A DNA stretch of 64,000 bases from Bisbaumannia sp015645095 (GCA_036871055.1 CP141893.1:1-64000), one strand, 5' to 3'. Counted from the first letter of the stretch, positions 1 through 10,220 are shown. Made by a program: numbers and translations. Notes: generated by a model not told the origin, from the sequence alone.

Positions 1-1461
1 GTGTCCGTCGCTCTTTGGCAACAGTGTCTGGATTACCTGCAGGACGAGCTGAACTCTCAGCAGTTCAATACCTGGATTCGTCCCCTGCAGGCGGAGGAAG
101 GCGAGTCCAATGAGCTGCGCCTGCTGGCTCCCAACCGCTTCGTGCGCGATTGGGTCAGCGACAAGTACATCAAGCGCATCAATGAACTGCTGCGTGAACT
201 GGCCTCGGGCAAGCCGCCCAAGGTGAGCCTCACGGTGGGCAGTCGTGGCAGCGTGCCCAACCCCCAGCCCCGCAACCTGGGGGCGCCGGTCTCGGCCGCA
301 CCGCGGCGTCCCAGCGCGCCGGCGGTGCAGACGCCGCCCCGCGGCGATGACTATGCCGACGAAAAGGAGATCGAGGCCCTCGAGGAGAACGCCCCGCGGC
401 GCGGCGAGCGCCAGGTGCAGGTGGAGGGCAGCCTCAAGCACTCCAGCGGCCTCAACCCCAATTTCACCTTCGAGACCTTCGTCGAGGGCAAGTCGAACCA
501 GCTGGCCCGGGCCGCCTCCCGTCAAGTCTCCGAGAACCCCGGCGGGGCCTACAACCCATTGTTCCTGTATGGCGGCGTGGGCCTGGGCAAGACCCACCTG
601 ATGCATGCGGTGGGCAATGCCCTGGCCGGGCGCCGCGAGAACGCCAAGGTGGTCTACCTGCACTCCGAGCGCTTCGTGGCGGACATGGTCAAGGCACTGC
701 AGCTCAATGCCATCAACGACTTCAAGCGCTTCTACCGCAGCGTCGACGCCCTGCTGATCGATGACATCCAGTTCTTCGCCGGCAAGGAGCGCTCCCAGGA
801 GGAGTTCTTCCACACCTTCAATGCCCTGCTCGAAGGGGGCCAGCAGATGATCCTTACCTCGGATCGCTACCCCAAGGAGATCAGCGGCGTCGAGGAGCGC
901 CTCAAGTCGCGCTTCGGCTGGGGACTGACGGTGGCCATCGAACCGCCGGAGCTGGAGACCCGGGTGGCGATCCTGATGAAGAAAGCCGATCAGGCCAAGG
1001 TCGACCTGCCCCATGACGCGGCCTTCTTTATCGCCCAGAAGATCCGCTCCAATGTGCGCGAGCTGGAGGGCGCCCTGAAGAAGGTGATCGCCGACTCCCA
1101 CTTCATGGGCAAGCCGATCACCCAGGATTTCATCCGCGAGTCGCTGAAGGACCTGCTGGCCCTGCAGGACAAGCAGGTGGGGGTCGACAATATTCAGCGC
1201 ACCGTGGCCGAGTACTACAAGATCAAGCTCGCCGACCTGCTCTCCAAGCGGCGTTCCCGCTCGGTGGCGCGGCCGCGACAGATCGCCATGGCGCTGGCCA
1301 AGGAGTTGACCAATCACAGCCTGCCGGAGATCGGCGACGCCTTCGGCGGTCGCGATCACACCACGGTGCTGCATGCCTGCCGCAAGGTGCAGTCCCTGCA
1401 GGAAGAGAGCGCGGATATCCGCGAGGACTACAAGAACCTACTGCGTTTGCTGACCAGTTGA
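1..1461 (+). CDS. dnaA: Chromosomal replication initiator DnaA
   Basis: DnaA binds DnaA boxes at oriC, oligomerises with ATP, melts the origin and recruits the DnaB helicase. The 486-residue protein has the normal family length. Visible are the N-terminal domain I, a Pro/Ala-rich linker (about residues 85-130), the AAA+ core with Walker A GGVGLGKT near residue 191 and Walker B LLIDDIQ near 251, and the C-terminal DnaA-box-binding signature GGRDHTTV near 449. It starts with GTG at base 1, so its ribosome binding site and promoter are outside the window. It is followed by dnaN after 63 bases, the classical dnaA-dnaN-recF-gyrB order. Confidence 0.98.
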   Translation: MSVALWQQCLDYLQDELNSQQFNTWIRPLQAEEGESNELRLLAPNRFVRDWVSDKYIKRINELLRELASGKPPKVSLTVGSRGSVPNPQPRNLGAPVSAAPRRPSAPAVQTPPRGDDYADEKEIEALEENAPRRGERQVQVEGSLKHSSGLNPNFTFETFVEGKSNQLARAASRQVSENPGGAYNPLFLYGGVGLGKTHLMHAVGNALAGRRENAKVVYLHSERFVADMVKALQLNAINDFKRFYRSVDALLIDDIQFFAGKERSQEEFFHTFNALLEGGQQMILTSDRYPKEISGVEERLKSRFGWGLTVAIEPPELETRVAILMKKADQAKVDLPHDAAFFIAQKIRSNVRELEGALKKVIADSHFMGKPITQDFIRESLKDLLALQDKQVGVDNIQRTVAEYYKIKLADLLSKRRSRSVARPRQIAMALAKELTNHSLPEIGDAFGGRDHTTVLHACRKVQSLQEESADIREDYKNLLRLLTS

Positions 1462-1524
1462 GGCCAGGCGCCAGGCAAGGCGCGATGATTGGCCGCCATC
1501 AATCCCAGGACAAGTGGAGCCCCC

Positions 1525-2631
1525 ATGAAATTTTCCATCTCCCGTGAAGCCCTGCTGCGTCCGCTGGCCCTGGTCGCTGGCGTCGTGGAGCGTCGCCAGA
1601 CCCTGCCGGTGTTGTCCAACGTCTTGATCCGGGTGGATGAGGCGCAGCAGGTGGCCCTGACCGGTACCGACCTGGAGGTCGAGCTGATCGGGCGTACCGC
1701 CGCTTCCCAGGTAGAGGCGCCCGGGGCGGTCACCGTGCCGGCCCGCAAGCTGATGGACATCTGCAAGTCGCTGCCGGACCAGGCCGAGCTGCATTTCGCC
1801 CTGGAGGAGGGGCGGGCGGTGCTGCGCAGCGGGCGCTCCCGCTTCACCCTCTCCACCCTGCCGGTGGCCGAGTTCCCGAGCATCGAAGAGGGGCAGGGCA
1901 ACACCGAGCTGAGCCTGCCGCGGGGTACCCTCAAGCAGTTGATCGATGCCACCGCCTTCGCCATGGCCCAGCAGGACGTGCGCTACTACCTCAACGGCAT
2001 GCTGCTGGAGTTGAAGGATAACCTGGTGCGTACCGTGGCCACCGATGGCCACCGCCTGGCGGTCTGCTCGCGTCCCGCCGATATCCAGGTCTCGCCGGCC
2101 CAGAAGCTGATCGTGCCGCGCAAGGGCGTGCTGGAGCTGGTGCGCCTGCTGGATGGCAGCGACGAGCCGGTGACCCTGACCCTGGGGGCCAGCCACGTGC
2201 GCGCGCATACCGGCGACTTCACCTTCACCTCCAAGCTGGTGGACGGCAAGTTCCCGGATTACGAGCGGGTGGTGCCCCGGGGCGGCGACAAGGTATTCCT
2301 GGCCGATCGAGCCGAGCTGCGCCAGGTGCTGTCACGGACCTCCATCCTCTCCAACGAGAAGTACCGCGGCGTGCGGCTGCTGCTGGAGGAGGGCAACCTG
2401 CGAGTGATGGCCAACAACCCCGAGCAGGAGGAGGCCGAGGAGAATGTCGCCGTGGAATATAGTGGCAACTCCCTGGAGATCGGCTTCAACGTCGGCTACC
2501 TGATCGACGTGCTCAATACCCTCGACGACGAGCGGGTGCAGATGACCCTCTCCGATCCCAACAGCAGCGCCCTGATGGAGCAGCCCGGCGGCGGCGATGC
2601 CATGTATGTGGTCATGCCGATGCGTCTTTAA
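1525..2631 (+). CDS. dnaN: DNA polymerase III beta sliding clamp
   Basis: The beta clamp encircles DNA and tethers polymerase III and other clamp partners. The ATG at 1525 gives 368 residues starting MKFSISREALL, which matches the family's usual N-terminus and length; an in-frame upstream TTG-type start at 1489 would add residues with no family support. The protein ends in the typical MPMRL, the conserved clamp C-terminus that lines the peptide-binding pocket. It sits between dnaA and recF, with 44 bases before recF. Confidence 0.98.
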   Translation: MKFSISREALLRPLALVAGVVERRQTLPVLSNVLIRVDEAQQVALTGTDLEVELIGRTAASQVEAPGAVTVPARKLMDICKSLPDQAELHFALEEGRAVLRSGRSRFTLSTLPVAEFPSIEEGQGNTELSLPRGTLKQLIDATAFAMAQQDVRYYLNGMLLELKDNLVRTVATDGHRLAVCSRPADIQVSPAQKLIVPRKGVLELVRLLDGSDEPVTLTLGASHVRAHTGDFTFTSKLVDGKFPDYERVVPRGGDKVFLADRAELRQVLSRTSILSNEKYRGVRLLLEEGNLRVMANNPEQEEAEENVAVEYSGNSLEIGFNVGYLIDVLNTLDDERVQMTLSDPNSSALMEQPGGGDAMYVVMPMRL

Positions 2632-2675
2632 TTGATTGATATGCATCGCTTTTTCGTCATCGTCGAGGGCTGACG

Positions 2676-3788
2676 ATGGTCATCGAGCGTCTCGCCTTCA
2701 GCGGCCTGCGCAACCTCGAACCCCTCGAGATGCGTCCGCAGCCGGGGATCAACCTGATCCTCGGCCCCAACGGCAGCGGCAAGACCAGCCTGCTGGAGGG
2801 AATCCATGTGCTGGGCATGGGACGCTCCTTCCGCACCCAGCAATTGCGTCATGCCATCGCCCATGATCAGCCCGCCCTGACGCTTCATGCCCGCCTGAGC
2901 GGCGATCTCGCCCTGGGGGTGCGCCGCCAGCGGGATGCCGGCGAGCTCGAGCTTCGCCTGGGCGGCGAGCGCATTGCCCGCCTGGCGCAGTTGGCCGAGG
3001 CCCTCCCCCTGCAGCTGATCAATCCCGATGCCTTCCGCCTGCTGGAGGGTGGCCCGGCGGCGCGTCGAGAGTTTCTCGACTGGGGCGTGTTTCACGTGAA
3101 ACATGGCTTCATGCAAGTGTGGAAGGGCGTACGCCGGGCCCTGAAACATCGGAATGCCCTGCTCAGGCATGATAGAATCGACCTTCGCTCCCTGGACAGC
3201 TGGGAGCATGAGCTGGTGCGCTGGAGCGAGCAGCTGGACGAGCTTCGCCAGGCTTATATGGGCGACTTCCTGCCGGTCTTCGAGGAGACCCTCAAGGAGT
3301 TGCTGCCCTTGCCTGGCCTGGAGCTGCGCTACTCCCGGGGCTGGGACAAGCGTCGTCCCCTGGCCGAGATCCTGCAACAGGGGCGTGACACCGATCGCCA
3401 GATGGGGTTTACCCAGCAGGGCCCCCAGCGGGCCGATCTGCGCATCCGCCTGAAGCGGCGTCCGGCGGTGGAGGTGCTCTCCCGCGGCCAGCAGAAGCTG
3501 GTGGTCAGTGCCATGAAACTGGCCCAGGGGCGGGTGCTGGAGGCCATGACCGGCCGCACCTGCCTCTATTTGATCGACGATCTGCCCGCGGAGCTGGATG
3601 CGGGCCATCGCGAGATGTTCTGCCACTGGCTGTCGTGTCTGGACTGTCAAGCATTCATCACCAGTGTCGAACCCCAGGCACTCGCCGGGCACTGGCGTCC
3701 GGAGACCCCGGTCGCCATGTTTCACGTGAAACAGGGCCGGCTCGAGTTCCAAGGCGACGGAATGAAAAGACTTCACATGATGGAGTAG
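2676..3788 (+). CDS. recF: DNA replication and repair protein RecF
   Basis: RecF is an SMC/ABC-like ATPase that helps load RecA at gapped DNA. The 370-residue protein has Walker A GPNGSGKT at residues 30-37 and a C-terminal signature/Walker B region (LSRGQQKL, then YLIDDLPAELD). Two FHVK-type motifs, around residues 139-143 and 349-353, are encoded by DNA that is also a parS palindrome (3088-3103 and 3718-3733). It overlaps nothing; only 3 bases separate its stop from gyrB, so the two genes are probably co-transcribed. Confidence 0.97.
   Translation: MVIERLAFSGLRNLEPLEMRPQPGINLILGPNGSGKTSLLEGIHVLGMGRSFRTQQLRHAIAHDQPALTLHARLSGDLALGVRRQRDAGELELRLGGERIARLAQLAEALPLQLINPDAFRLLEGGPAARREFLDWGVFHVKHGFMQVWKGVRRALKHRNALLRHDRIDLRSLDSWEHELVRWSEQLDELRQAYMGDFLPVFEETLKELLPLPGLELRYSRGWDKRRPLAEILQQGRDTDRQMGFTQQGPQRADLRIRLKRRPAVEVLSRGQQKLVVSAMKLAQGRVLEAMTGRTCLYLIDDLPAELDAGHREMFCHWLSCLDCQAFITSVEPQALAGHWRPETPVAMFHVKQGRLEFQGDGMKRLHMME
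3088..3103. promoter_or_regulatory. parS site 1 (inside recF)
   Basis: A perfect 16-base palindrome TGTTTCACGTGAAACA, the ParB-binding parS consensus of chromosomal ParABS systems. It lies in recF coding sequence, where it encodes the VFHVKH part of a conserved RecF motif. It is one of four such sites within 4 kb next to the origin. Confidence 0.9.
3718..3733. promoter_or_regulatory. parS site 2 (inside recF)
   Basis: A second perfect TGTTTCACGTGAAACA palindrome, 630 bases from the first and also within recF, where it encodes MFHVKQ near the C-terminus. Confidence 0.9.
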
Positions 3789-3791
3789 TCA

Positions 3792-6212
3792 ATGAGCGAA
3801 CAGGCTTACGACTCATCGAGCATCAAGGTCCTCAAGGGCCTGGATGCGGTACGCAAGCGCCCCGGCATGTATATCGGCGACACCGACGATGGCACGGGCC
3901 TGCACCACATGGTCTTCGAGCTGGTGGACAACTCCATCGATGAGGCACTGGCGGGGCACTGCAGCGAGATCCGGGTAGTGATTCACCCGGATGAATCGAT
4001 CACCGTCAGCGATAACGGCCGCGGCATCCCCACCGATATCCATGAGGAGGAGGGGGTCTCGGCGGCGGAAGTGATCATGACGGTGCTCCACGCCGGCGGC
4101 AAGTTCGACGACAACTCCTACAAGGTCTCCGGTGGCCTCCATGGGGTCGGGGTCTCGGTGGTCAACGCCCTCTCGGAGGAGCTCAAGCTGACCATCTGGC
4201 GTGCCGGCCAGGTCCATGAACAGGTCTATCACCACGGCGTGCCCGCGGCCCCCCTGGGCGTGGTGGGCAAGACCGAGCAGAGCGGTACCCGGGTGCACTT
4301 CCGGCCCTCGCCGGAGACCTTCGCCAATATCGAGTTCCACTACGATATCCTCGCCAAGCGGCTGCGCGAGCTCTCCTTCCTCAATTCCGGGGTGGCGATT
4401 CGCCTGCTCGACGAGCGCAGCGGCAAGGAGGAACTGTTCCACTACGAGGGTGGCCTCAAGGCCTTCGTCAATCACCTCAATACCAACAAGAGTACCCTCA
4501 ATACGGTCTTCCACTTCAATGCGGAACGCGAGGATGGGGTCGGTGTCGAGGTGGCGATGCAGTGGAACGACACCTTTGCCGAGAATATCTTCTGCTATAC
4601 CAACAACATCCCCCAGCGCGATGGCGGCACCCACCTGGCGGGCTTTCGGGCGGCACTGACGCGTACCCTCAACAGCTACATCGAGGCCGAGGGGCTGCTC
4701 AAGAAGTCCAAGGTCAACACCTCCGGGGATGATGCCCGTGAAGGCCTGACGGCGATTATCTCGGTCAAGGTGCCGGATCCCAAGTTCTCCTCCCAGACCA
4801 AGGAGAAACTGGTCTCCTCCGAGGTGAAGACCGCGGTGGAACAGGAGATGGGCAGGCTCTTCTCCGAGTACCTGATCGAGCACCCCAACGAGGCCAAGGC
4901 GGTGGTCAACAAGATGCTCGACGCCGCCCGAGCCCGCGAGGCCGCCCGCAAGGCCCGCGACATGACCCGTCGCAAGGGTGCCCTGGATATCGCCGGTCTG
5001 CCCGGCAAGCTGGCGGACTGCCAGGAGAAGGATCCCAGCCTCTCCGAGCTCTATCTGGTGGAGGGTGACTCCGCCGGTGGCAGTGCCAAGCAGGGGCGCG
5101 ATCGCCGTACCCAGGCGATCCTGCCCCTCAAGGGCAAGATCCTCAACGTGGAGAAGGCACGCTTCGACAAGATGCTCTCCTCGGCGGAGGTGGGCACCCT
5201 GATCACCGCCCTCGGTTGTGGGATCGGCCGGGAGGAGTTCAACCCGGACAAGCTGCGCTACCACTCCATCATCATCATGACCGACGCGGACGTGGACGGC
5301 TCGCACATTCGTACCCTGCTGCTGACCTTCTTCTTCCGTCAGATGTCGCAGCTGATCGAACGGGGGCATGTGTTTATCGCCCAGCCACCGCTCTACAAGA
5401 TCAAGCGCGGCAAGCAGGAGACCTACCTCAAGGACGAACAGGCGCTGACCGACTACCTCACCGCCACCGCCCTGGATGGTGCCCGGCTCTACGTCAATGC
5501 CGATGCCCCGGGCATCGCCGGCGAGCAGCTCGAGGCCCTGGTCAAGCAGTATCGGGACGTGATGAACCGCATCGATCGCCTCTCCCGGGTCTATCCCGAT
5601 GAGGTGCTGCGCAAGATGGTGCATGCCGCCCCCCTGAATGGTGATGAGAGTCTCCGGGATCGCGGCACCATGCAGCAGTGGATCGATGGCCTGCAGGCCG
5701 AGATGGATGCCATGGTGGCCTACGAGGGGGGGCCGCGCTATGTCTTCCAGCTGCACGAGGACAGCGAGCGTGGCCTCTACCTGCCCAAGGTGTCGCTGAT
5801 CGCCCATGGGGTGACCACCGACTATGTCTGGGGCAACGATTTCTTCGGTAGCGCCGACTATCGCGCCATGGCCAACCTGGGCCAGACCCTGGATGGCCTG
5901 CTGGAGGAGGGCGCCTACGTGGCCCGTGGCGAGCGGCAGCGCCCGGTGGTGACCTTCTACGAGGCCCTGGAATGGCTGATGAAGGAGGCCCAGCGCGGCT
6001 TCTCCATTCAGCGCTACAAGGGGCTGGGGGAGATGAACCCGGAGCAGCTGTGGGATACCACCATGAATCCGGACACTCGGCGCATGCTGCGGGTCTCCAT
6101 CGAGGATGCGGTGGCCGCCGACATGATGTTCAATACCCTGATGGGGGACGAGGTGGAGCCGCGTCGCGACTTTATCGAGCGCAATGCCCTGGTCGCCAAC
6201 CTGGACGTTTAA
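3792..6212 (+). CDS. gyrB: DNA gyrase subunit B
   Basis: The ATPase subunit of gyrase, which with GyrA introduces negative supercoils. The 806-residue length matches GyrB. The GHKL ATPase domain shows ELVDNSIDEA, DNGRGIP and the GGLHGVGVSVVN loop; the TOPRIM domain shows EGDSAGGSA near residue 424 and MTDADVDGSHI near 496; the C-terminal region carries the QRYKGLGEMNPEQLW signature. The long insertion typical of proteobacterial GyrB is present after the TOPRIM motif. It follows recF closely and is closed by a strong hairpin at 6273. Confidence 0.98.
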   Translation: MSEQAYDSSSIKVLKGLDAVRKRPGMYIGDTDDGTGLHHMVFELVDNSIDEALAGHCSEIRVVIHPDESITVSDNGRGIPTDIHEEEGVSAAEVIMTVLHAGGKFDDNSYKVSGGLHGVGVSVVNALSEELKLTIWRAGQVHEQVYHHGVPAAPLGVVGKTEQSGTRVHFRPSPETFANIEFHYDILAKRLRELSFLNSGVAIRLLDERSGKEELFHYEGGLKAFVNHLNTNKSTLNTVFHFNAEREDGVGVEVAMQWNDTFAENIFCYTNNIPQRDGGTHLAGFRAALTRTLNSYIEAEGLLKKSKVNTSGDDAREGLTAIISVKVPDPKFSSQTKEKLVSSEVKTAVEQEMGRLFSEYLIEHPNEAKAVVNKMLDAARAREAARKARDMTRRKGALDIAGLPGKLADCQEKDPSLSELYLVEGDSAGGSAKQGRDRRTQAILPLKGKILNVEKARFDKMLSSAEVGTLITALGCGIGREEFNPDKLRYHSIIIMTDADVDGSHIRTLLLTFFFRQMSQLIERGHVFIAQPPLYKIKRGKQETYLKDEQALTDYLTATALDGARLYVNADAPGIAGEQLEALVKQYRDVMNRIDRLSRVYPDEVLRKMVHAAPLNGDESLRDRGTMQQWIDGLQAEMDAMVAYEGGPRYVFQLHEDSERGLYLPKVSLIAHGVTTDYVWGNDFFGSADYRAMANLGQTLDGLLEEGAYVARGERQRPVVTFYEALEWLMKEAQRGFSIQRYKGLGEMNPEQLWDTTMNPDTRRMLRVSIEDAVAADMMFNTLMGDEVEPRRDFIERNALVANLDV

Positions 6213-6272
6213 CTGGGCTGCGCCCCCCGGCTGCGCCGGTAGCTGTAAGCCATAAGCTTTAAGCTGGAAGAA

Positions 6273-6307
6273 AAATCGCCCCCATGGCCTTGCCATGGGG
6301 GCGATTT
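6273..6307. terminator. Bidirectional terminator between gyrB and gmhB
   Basis: A 16-bp perfect stem (AAATCGCCCCCATGGC and its complement) with a 3-base loop. Minus-strand transcripts from gmhB get a TTTTTC tail; plus-strand transcripts from gyrB get only TTT within the stem. It separates two convergent genes. Confidence 0.8.
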
Positions 6308-6327
6308 GCATTCAGCAGCTATCCAGC

Positions 6328-6900
6328 TTATCGCGGCTGTTTGGCCAGCAGCCAGTCGACGAAGCCGGCCAGGTCGTCGAAGAGGAGGGGTTCGTTGCCG
6401 GGGGCGGCGAGCTCCGGATGCTTGGCCAGGGTGCGCTCGCCCTTGCCGGTTTTGACCAGCACGTTGCGACAGCCCTGGGTCTCACCGGCCTGCAGGTCCC
6501 GCAGGCTATCCCCCACCATCCAGCTCCCCGCCAGGCTCTCCAGTCCCAGCGCCACGCGGATCTGCTCGAGGAGGCCGGGGAGCGGCTTGCGGCAGTCGCA
6601 ATGGTCGTCGGGGCCATGGGGACAGTAGGCGATATGGGCCAGTTCGCCGCCGGCCTCGGTGACCCGGCGCCGCAGCTCCGCATGCATCTCTCCCAGGGTG
6701 GCCTCGCTATAGTAGCCCCGGGCGATGCCCGACTGGTTGGTGGCCACCGCCACCGTCCACCCTGCCCGAGAGAGCCGGCCGATGGCGGCGATGGCGCTGG
6801 GGTAGGGGTGGAACTCATCGAGGGACTTCACGTAGGCATCGGAGTCCTGGTTGATCACGCCATCGCGATCGAGGATGACCAGGCGGTCGGGGGAGGGCAT
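6328..6900 (-). CDS. gmhB: D-glycero-beta-D-manno-heptose 1,7-bisphosphate 7-phosphatase
   Basis: A HAD-family phosphatase that removes the 7-phosphate in ADP-heptose synthesis, between the kinase and adenylyltransferase steps of HldE (encoded at 19874). The nucleophile motif LDRDGVIN is at the N-terminus; the VATNQSG motif and a zinc-binding cysteine/histidine cluster (CPHGPDDHCDCRKP) follow. I chose the ATG at 6900, with a GAGGA sequence about ten bases upstream, giving 190 residues, close to E. coli GmhB. A longer reading frame from a TTG at 6957 would begin FHVKH, but that is the translation of the upstream parS site and is very unlikely to be coding. Confidence 0.93.
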   Translation of the reverse strand: MPSPDRLVILDRDGVINQDSDAYVKSLDEFHPYPSAIAAIGRLSRAGWTVAVATNQSGIARGYYSEATLGEMHAELRRRVTEAGGELAHIAYCPHGPDDHCDCRKPLPGLLEQIRVALGLESLAGSWMVGDSLRDLQAGETQGCRNVLVKTGKGERTLAKHPELAAPGNEPLLFDDLAGFVDWLLAKQPR

Positions 6901-6940
6901 GGGCGTCGCGTCCTCGTTGCTGTCGTCGGGTGGAGGGGAG

Positions 6941-6956
6941 TGTTTCACGTGGAACA
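6941..6956. promoter_or_regulatory. parS site 3
   Basis: TGTTTCACGTGGAACA, one base off the perfect palindrome and identical in type to known parS variants. It is intergenic, just upstream of gmhB. Confidence 0.85.
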
Positions 6957-6986
6957 ACGTCTGCCAAGTCGGCTTGCCACGGGTGG

Positions 6987-7002
6987 TGTTTCACGTGAAA
7001 CG
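6987..7002. promoter_or_regulatory. parS site 4
   Basis: TGTTTCACGTGAAACG matches the parS consensus at 15 of 16 positions and lies 46 bases from site 3, in the gap between gmhB and the glyS terminator. Confidence 0.75.
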
Positions 7003-7026
7003 CCCGGATGGGCGGAATGAATAGAA

Positions 7027-7057
7027 AAGGGCCGGCGAGTCACACTCGCCGGCCCTT
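7027..7057 (-). terminator. Terminator downstream of glyS
   Basis: A 14-bp perfect stem (AAGGGCCGGCGAGT and its complement) with a 3-base CAC loop. On the minus strand it is followed by TTTTC, fitting intrinsic termination of the glyQ-glyS transcript. Confidence 0.85.
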
Positions 7058-7076
7058 GGTCTTGCGGGGGCTCTGC

Positions 7077-9143
7077 TTACTGCTGGAGTTCGGCGATATC
7101 CGCCACCTCCAGGAACAGCCCCTGGAGGTCGGCGAGCAGGGCCAGGCGATTGGCCCGCACCGTCGGCTCCTCGGCCATCACCATCACCTCGTCGAAGAAA
7201 GTGTCCACTGGTTCGCGCAGGGCGGCCAGGCGATCCAGGGCGGCGCTGTAGTCGGCGGCCTGGAACAGCGGGGCCACCTCCTCGCGGCGGGCCGCCAGGG
7301 CCTGGTGCAGGGCCTGCTCGGCGCGCTCCTGGAGCAGCTCGGGGTCGACCCGGGTGCTGCCGTCGTGGGCCTGCTTGGCGAGGATATTGGAGACCCGCTT
7401 GTTGGCGGCGGCCAGGGCGGCGGCCTCATCGCGGGCGGCGAAGCCATGCACGGCACGCATGCGGCGGGCGAAGTCCAGGGGCTTGGTGACCGGGCGGGCG
7501 CGCACCGCCAGGTAGCTCTCCACCGCCATGCCCTCGTCCTGGGCCCAGGCGCGGAAGCGCTCGAGCATATAGTCGAGTACCAGGTCCACCAGGCCCTCGG
7601 TCTTGGGCAGCTCGCCATGCTGCTCCACCGCGAGGGTCAGCAGCTCGCGCAGGTCGAGGTCCAGCTCGCCCTTGACCAGGATATTGAGCACGGCGATGGC
7701 GGCGCGGCGCAGGGCGAAGGGATCCTTGGTGCCGGTGGGGCGCTGACCGATGCCGAAGATGCCGGTCAGGGTGTCCAGGCGATCGGCCAGGGCCACGGCC
7801 TGGCCGGTGGGGCTCTGGGGGATCTCGTCGCCGGCGTTGCGCGGCAGGTACTGCTCGTAGAGGGCCCGGGCCACGGCTTCGGGCTCACCATCCTGGCGGG
7901 CGTAGTAGCAGCCCATGATGCCCTGCAGCTCGGGGAACTCCAGGACCATCTCGGTGACCAGGTCGCACTTGGCCAGCTGGGCGGCCCGCTCGGCATGCAG
8001 GGGGTCGCCGCCGATGCGTTCGGCGATATGCCGGGCCACCACCGCGGAGCGGTCGGCCTTGTCGGCCAGGGTACCCAGCTGCTGCTGGAAGACCACGCTG
8101 GCCAGGCCGTCGCGGCGCTCGGCCAGCGGCGTCTTGCGGTCAGTGTCGTAGAAGAAGGCGGCGTCGGCCAGGCGCGGACGGATGACCCGCTCGTTGCCCT
8201 CGATCACCTGCTGGGGGTCCTGACTCTCGATATTGGACACGGTGATAAACAGCGGCTTGAGCTTGCCGTCGCTATCCAGCAGGTGGAAGTACTTCTGGTT
8301 GGCCTTCATCGAGGAGATCAGGCACTCCGGCGGCACTTCCAGGAAGCGCTCGTCGAAGCTACCGGTCAGGGCCACCGGCCACTCCACCAGGCCGCTGACC
8401 TCGTCGAGCAGCGCTTCGTCGATCACCGCCTCGGCCTCCTGGCACTCCGCCTCGGCCAGCACCTGCTCGCGGATACGCTCGCGACGCTTGTGGCGGTCGG
8501 CCAGCACATAGGCCTCTTCCAGGATCGCCAGGTAGCCGTCGGCATGCGCCAGCTCGATGGCCTGGGGGGCGTGGAAGCGGTGACCATAGGTGGTGCGGCC
8601 GGCCGAGAGGCCGAGGATCTCGGCCTCCACCACGGCGTCACCGTAGAGCATCACCAGCCAGTGCACCGGACGCGAGAACTCGATGCGCGAGGCGCCCCAG
8701 CGCATGTTCTTGGGCACCGGCAGGGCGGCGATGGCCTTGTCGGCGATGGCCGGCAGCAGGGCGGTGGTGGCCTCGCCCTGCTGTTGTTCCCGGTAGCCGA
8801 GCCAGGTGCCCTTGTCGGTCTCCAGGTGGATCAGCTCGTCGACGCCGACGCCGCAGGAGCGGGCGAAGCCCTCGGCGGCCTTGGTGGGCTGGCCGTCCTT
8901 GAAGGCGGCGGCCAGGGCCGGACCGCGGCGTTCGACTTCGCGATCCGGCTGCTTGTCGGCGAGCTCGAGAATCTCCACCGCCAGGCGGCGGGGACTGGCG
9001 TGGGCGCGGATGGCGCCGAAGTCGATCTCGGCCTCGCCCAGGCCGCGACGCAGGCCCTCGGCCAGGGCGTCGGCGAGGCTATCGATGGCACCGGGAGGCA
9101 GTTCCTCGACACCGAGTTCCAGCAAGAAAGTAGAGGATGCCAT
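7077..9143 (-). CDS. glyS: Glycyl-tRNA synthetase beta subunit
   Basis: The beta chain of the alpha2-beta2 glycyl-tRNA synthetase, needed with GlyQ for tRNA-Gly charging and tRNA recognition. The ATG at 9143 gives 688 residues (E. coli about 689), beginning MASSTFLLELGVEELPPGA, a family hallmark. A GGGAG sequence lies upstream of this ATG, and the start is 2 bases past the glyQ stop, so translation is probably coupled. Downstream is the hairpin at 7027. Confidence 0.97.
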   Translation of the reverse strand: MASSTFLLELGVEELPPGAIDSLADALAEGLRRGLGEAEIDFGAIRAHASPRRLAVEILELADKQPDREVERRGPALAAAFKDGQPTKAAEGFARSCGVGVDELIHLETDKGTWLGYREQQQGEATTALLPAIADKAIAALPVPKNMRWGASRIEFSRPVHWLVMLYGDAVVEAEILGLSAGRTTYGHRFHAPQAIELAHADGYLAILEEAYVLADRHKRRERIREQVLAEAECQEAEAVIDEALLDEVSGLVEWPVALTGSFDERFLEVPPECLISSMKANQKYFHLLDSDGKLKPLFITVSNIESQDPQQVIEGNERVIRPRLADAAFFYDTDRKTPLAERRDGLASVVFQQQLGTLADKADRSAVVARHIAERIGGDPLHAERAAQLAKCDLVTEMVLEFPELQGIMGCYYARQDGEPEAVARALYEQYLPRNAGDEIPQSPTGQAVALADRLDTLTGIFGIGQRPTGTKDPFALRRAAIAVLNILVKGELDLDLRELLTLAVEQHGELPKTEGLVDLVLDYMLERFRAWAQDEGMAVESYLAVRARPVTKPLDFARRMRAVHGFAARDEAAALAAANKRVSNILAKQAHDGSTRVDPELLQERAEQALHQALAARREEVAPLFQAADYSAALDRLAALREPVDTFFDEVMVMAEEPTVRANRLALLADLQGLFLEVADIAELQQ

Positions 9144-9145
9144 GC

Positions 9146-10096
<951 letters not shown>

Positions 10097-10135
10097 TGGT
10101 GAAGCACCGGTTGGCCCATGAATTCACAAGGCGTC

Positions 10136-10146
10136 AAGTATACAAT
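10136..10146. promoter_or_regulatory. Possible shared -10 region for glyQ and hldD
   Basis: AAGTATACAAT lies in the divergent glyQ-hldD gap. The palindromic GTATAC core reads as TATACT on the minus strand and TATACA on the plus strand. No convincing -35 element was found for either, so this is tentative. Confidence 0.3.
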
Positions 10147-10220
10147 CAGTGGGGAATCGGTTATAGGCACCCGGGCAAGTCGGTCCGCGGCGCCGGCCCG
10201 GACGATATGAGGACGCAACG

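Noticed and set aside
1462..1524. oriC between dnaA and dnaN.
   Set aside because: Only 63 bases with no cluster of TTATCCACA-type boxes; the origin is more likely upstream of base 1.
3813..6311. An 832-codon minus-strand open frame opposite gyrB, and similar long frames opposite glyS, hldE, ilvA, pyrC' and the chemoreceptor gene.
   Set aside because: They are antisense shadows of high-GC genes: low-complexity, His/Gly/Gln-rich, without family motifs, and opposite clearly conserved proteins.
6901..6957. A longer gmhB starting with a TTG and reading FHVKHSPP.
   Set aside because: Those residues are the translation of a parS palindrome; the ATG at 6900 gives the normal GmhB length.
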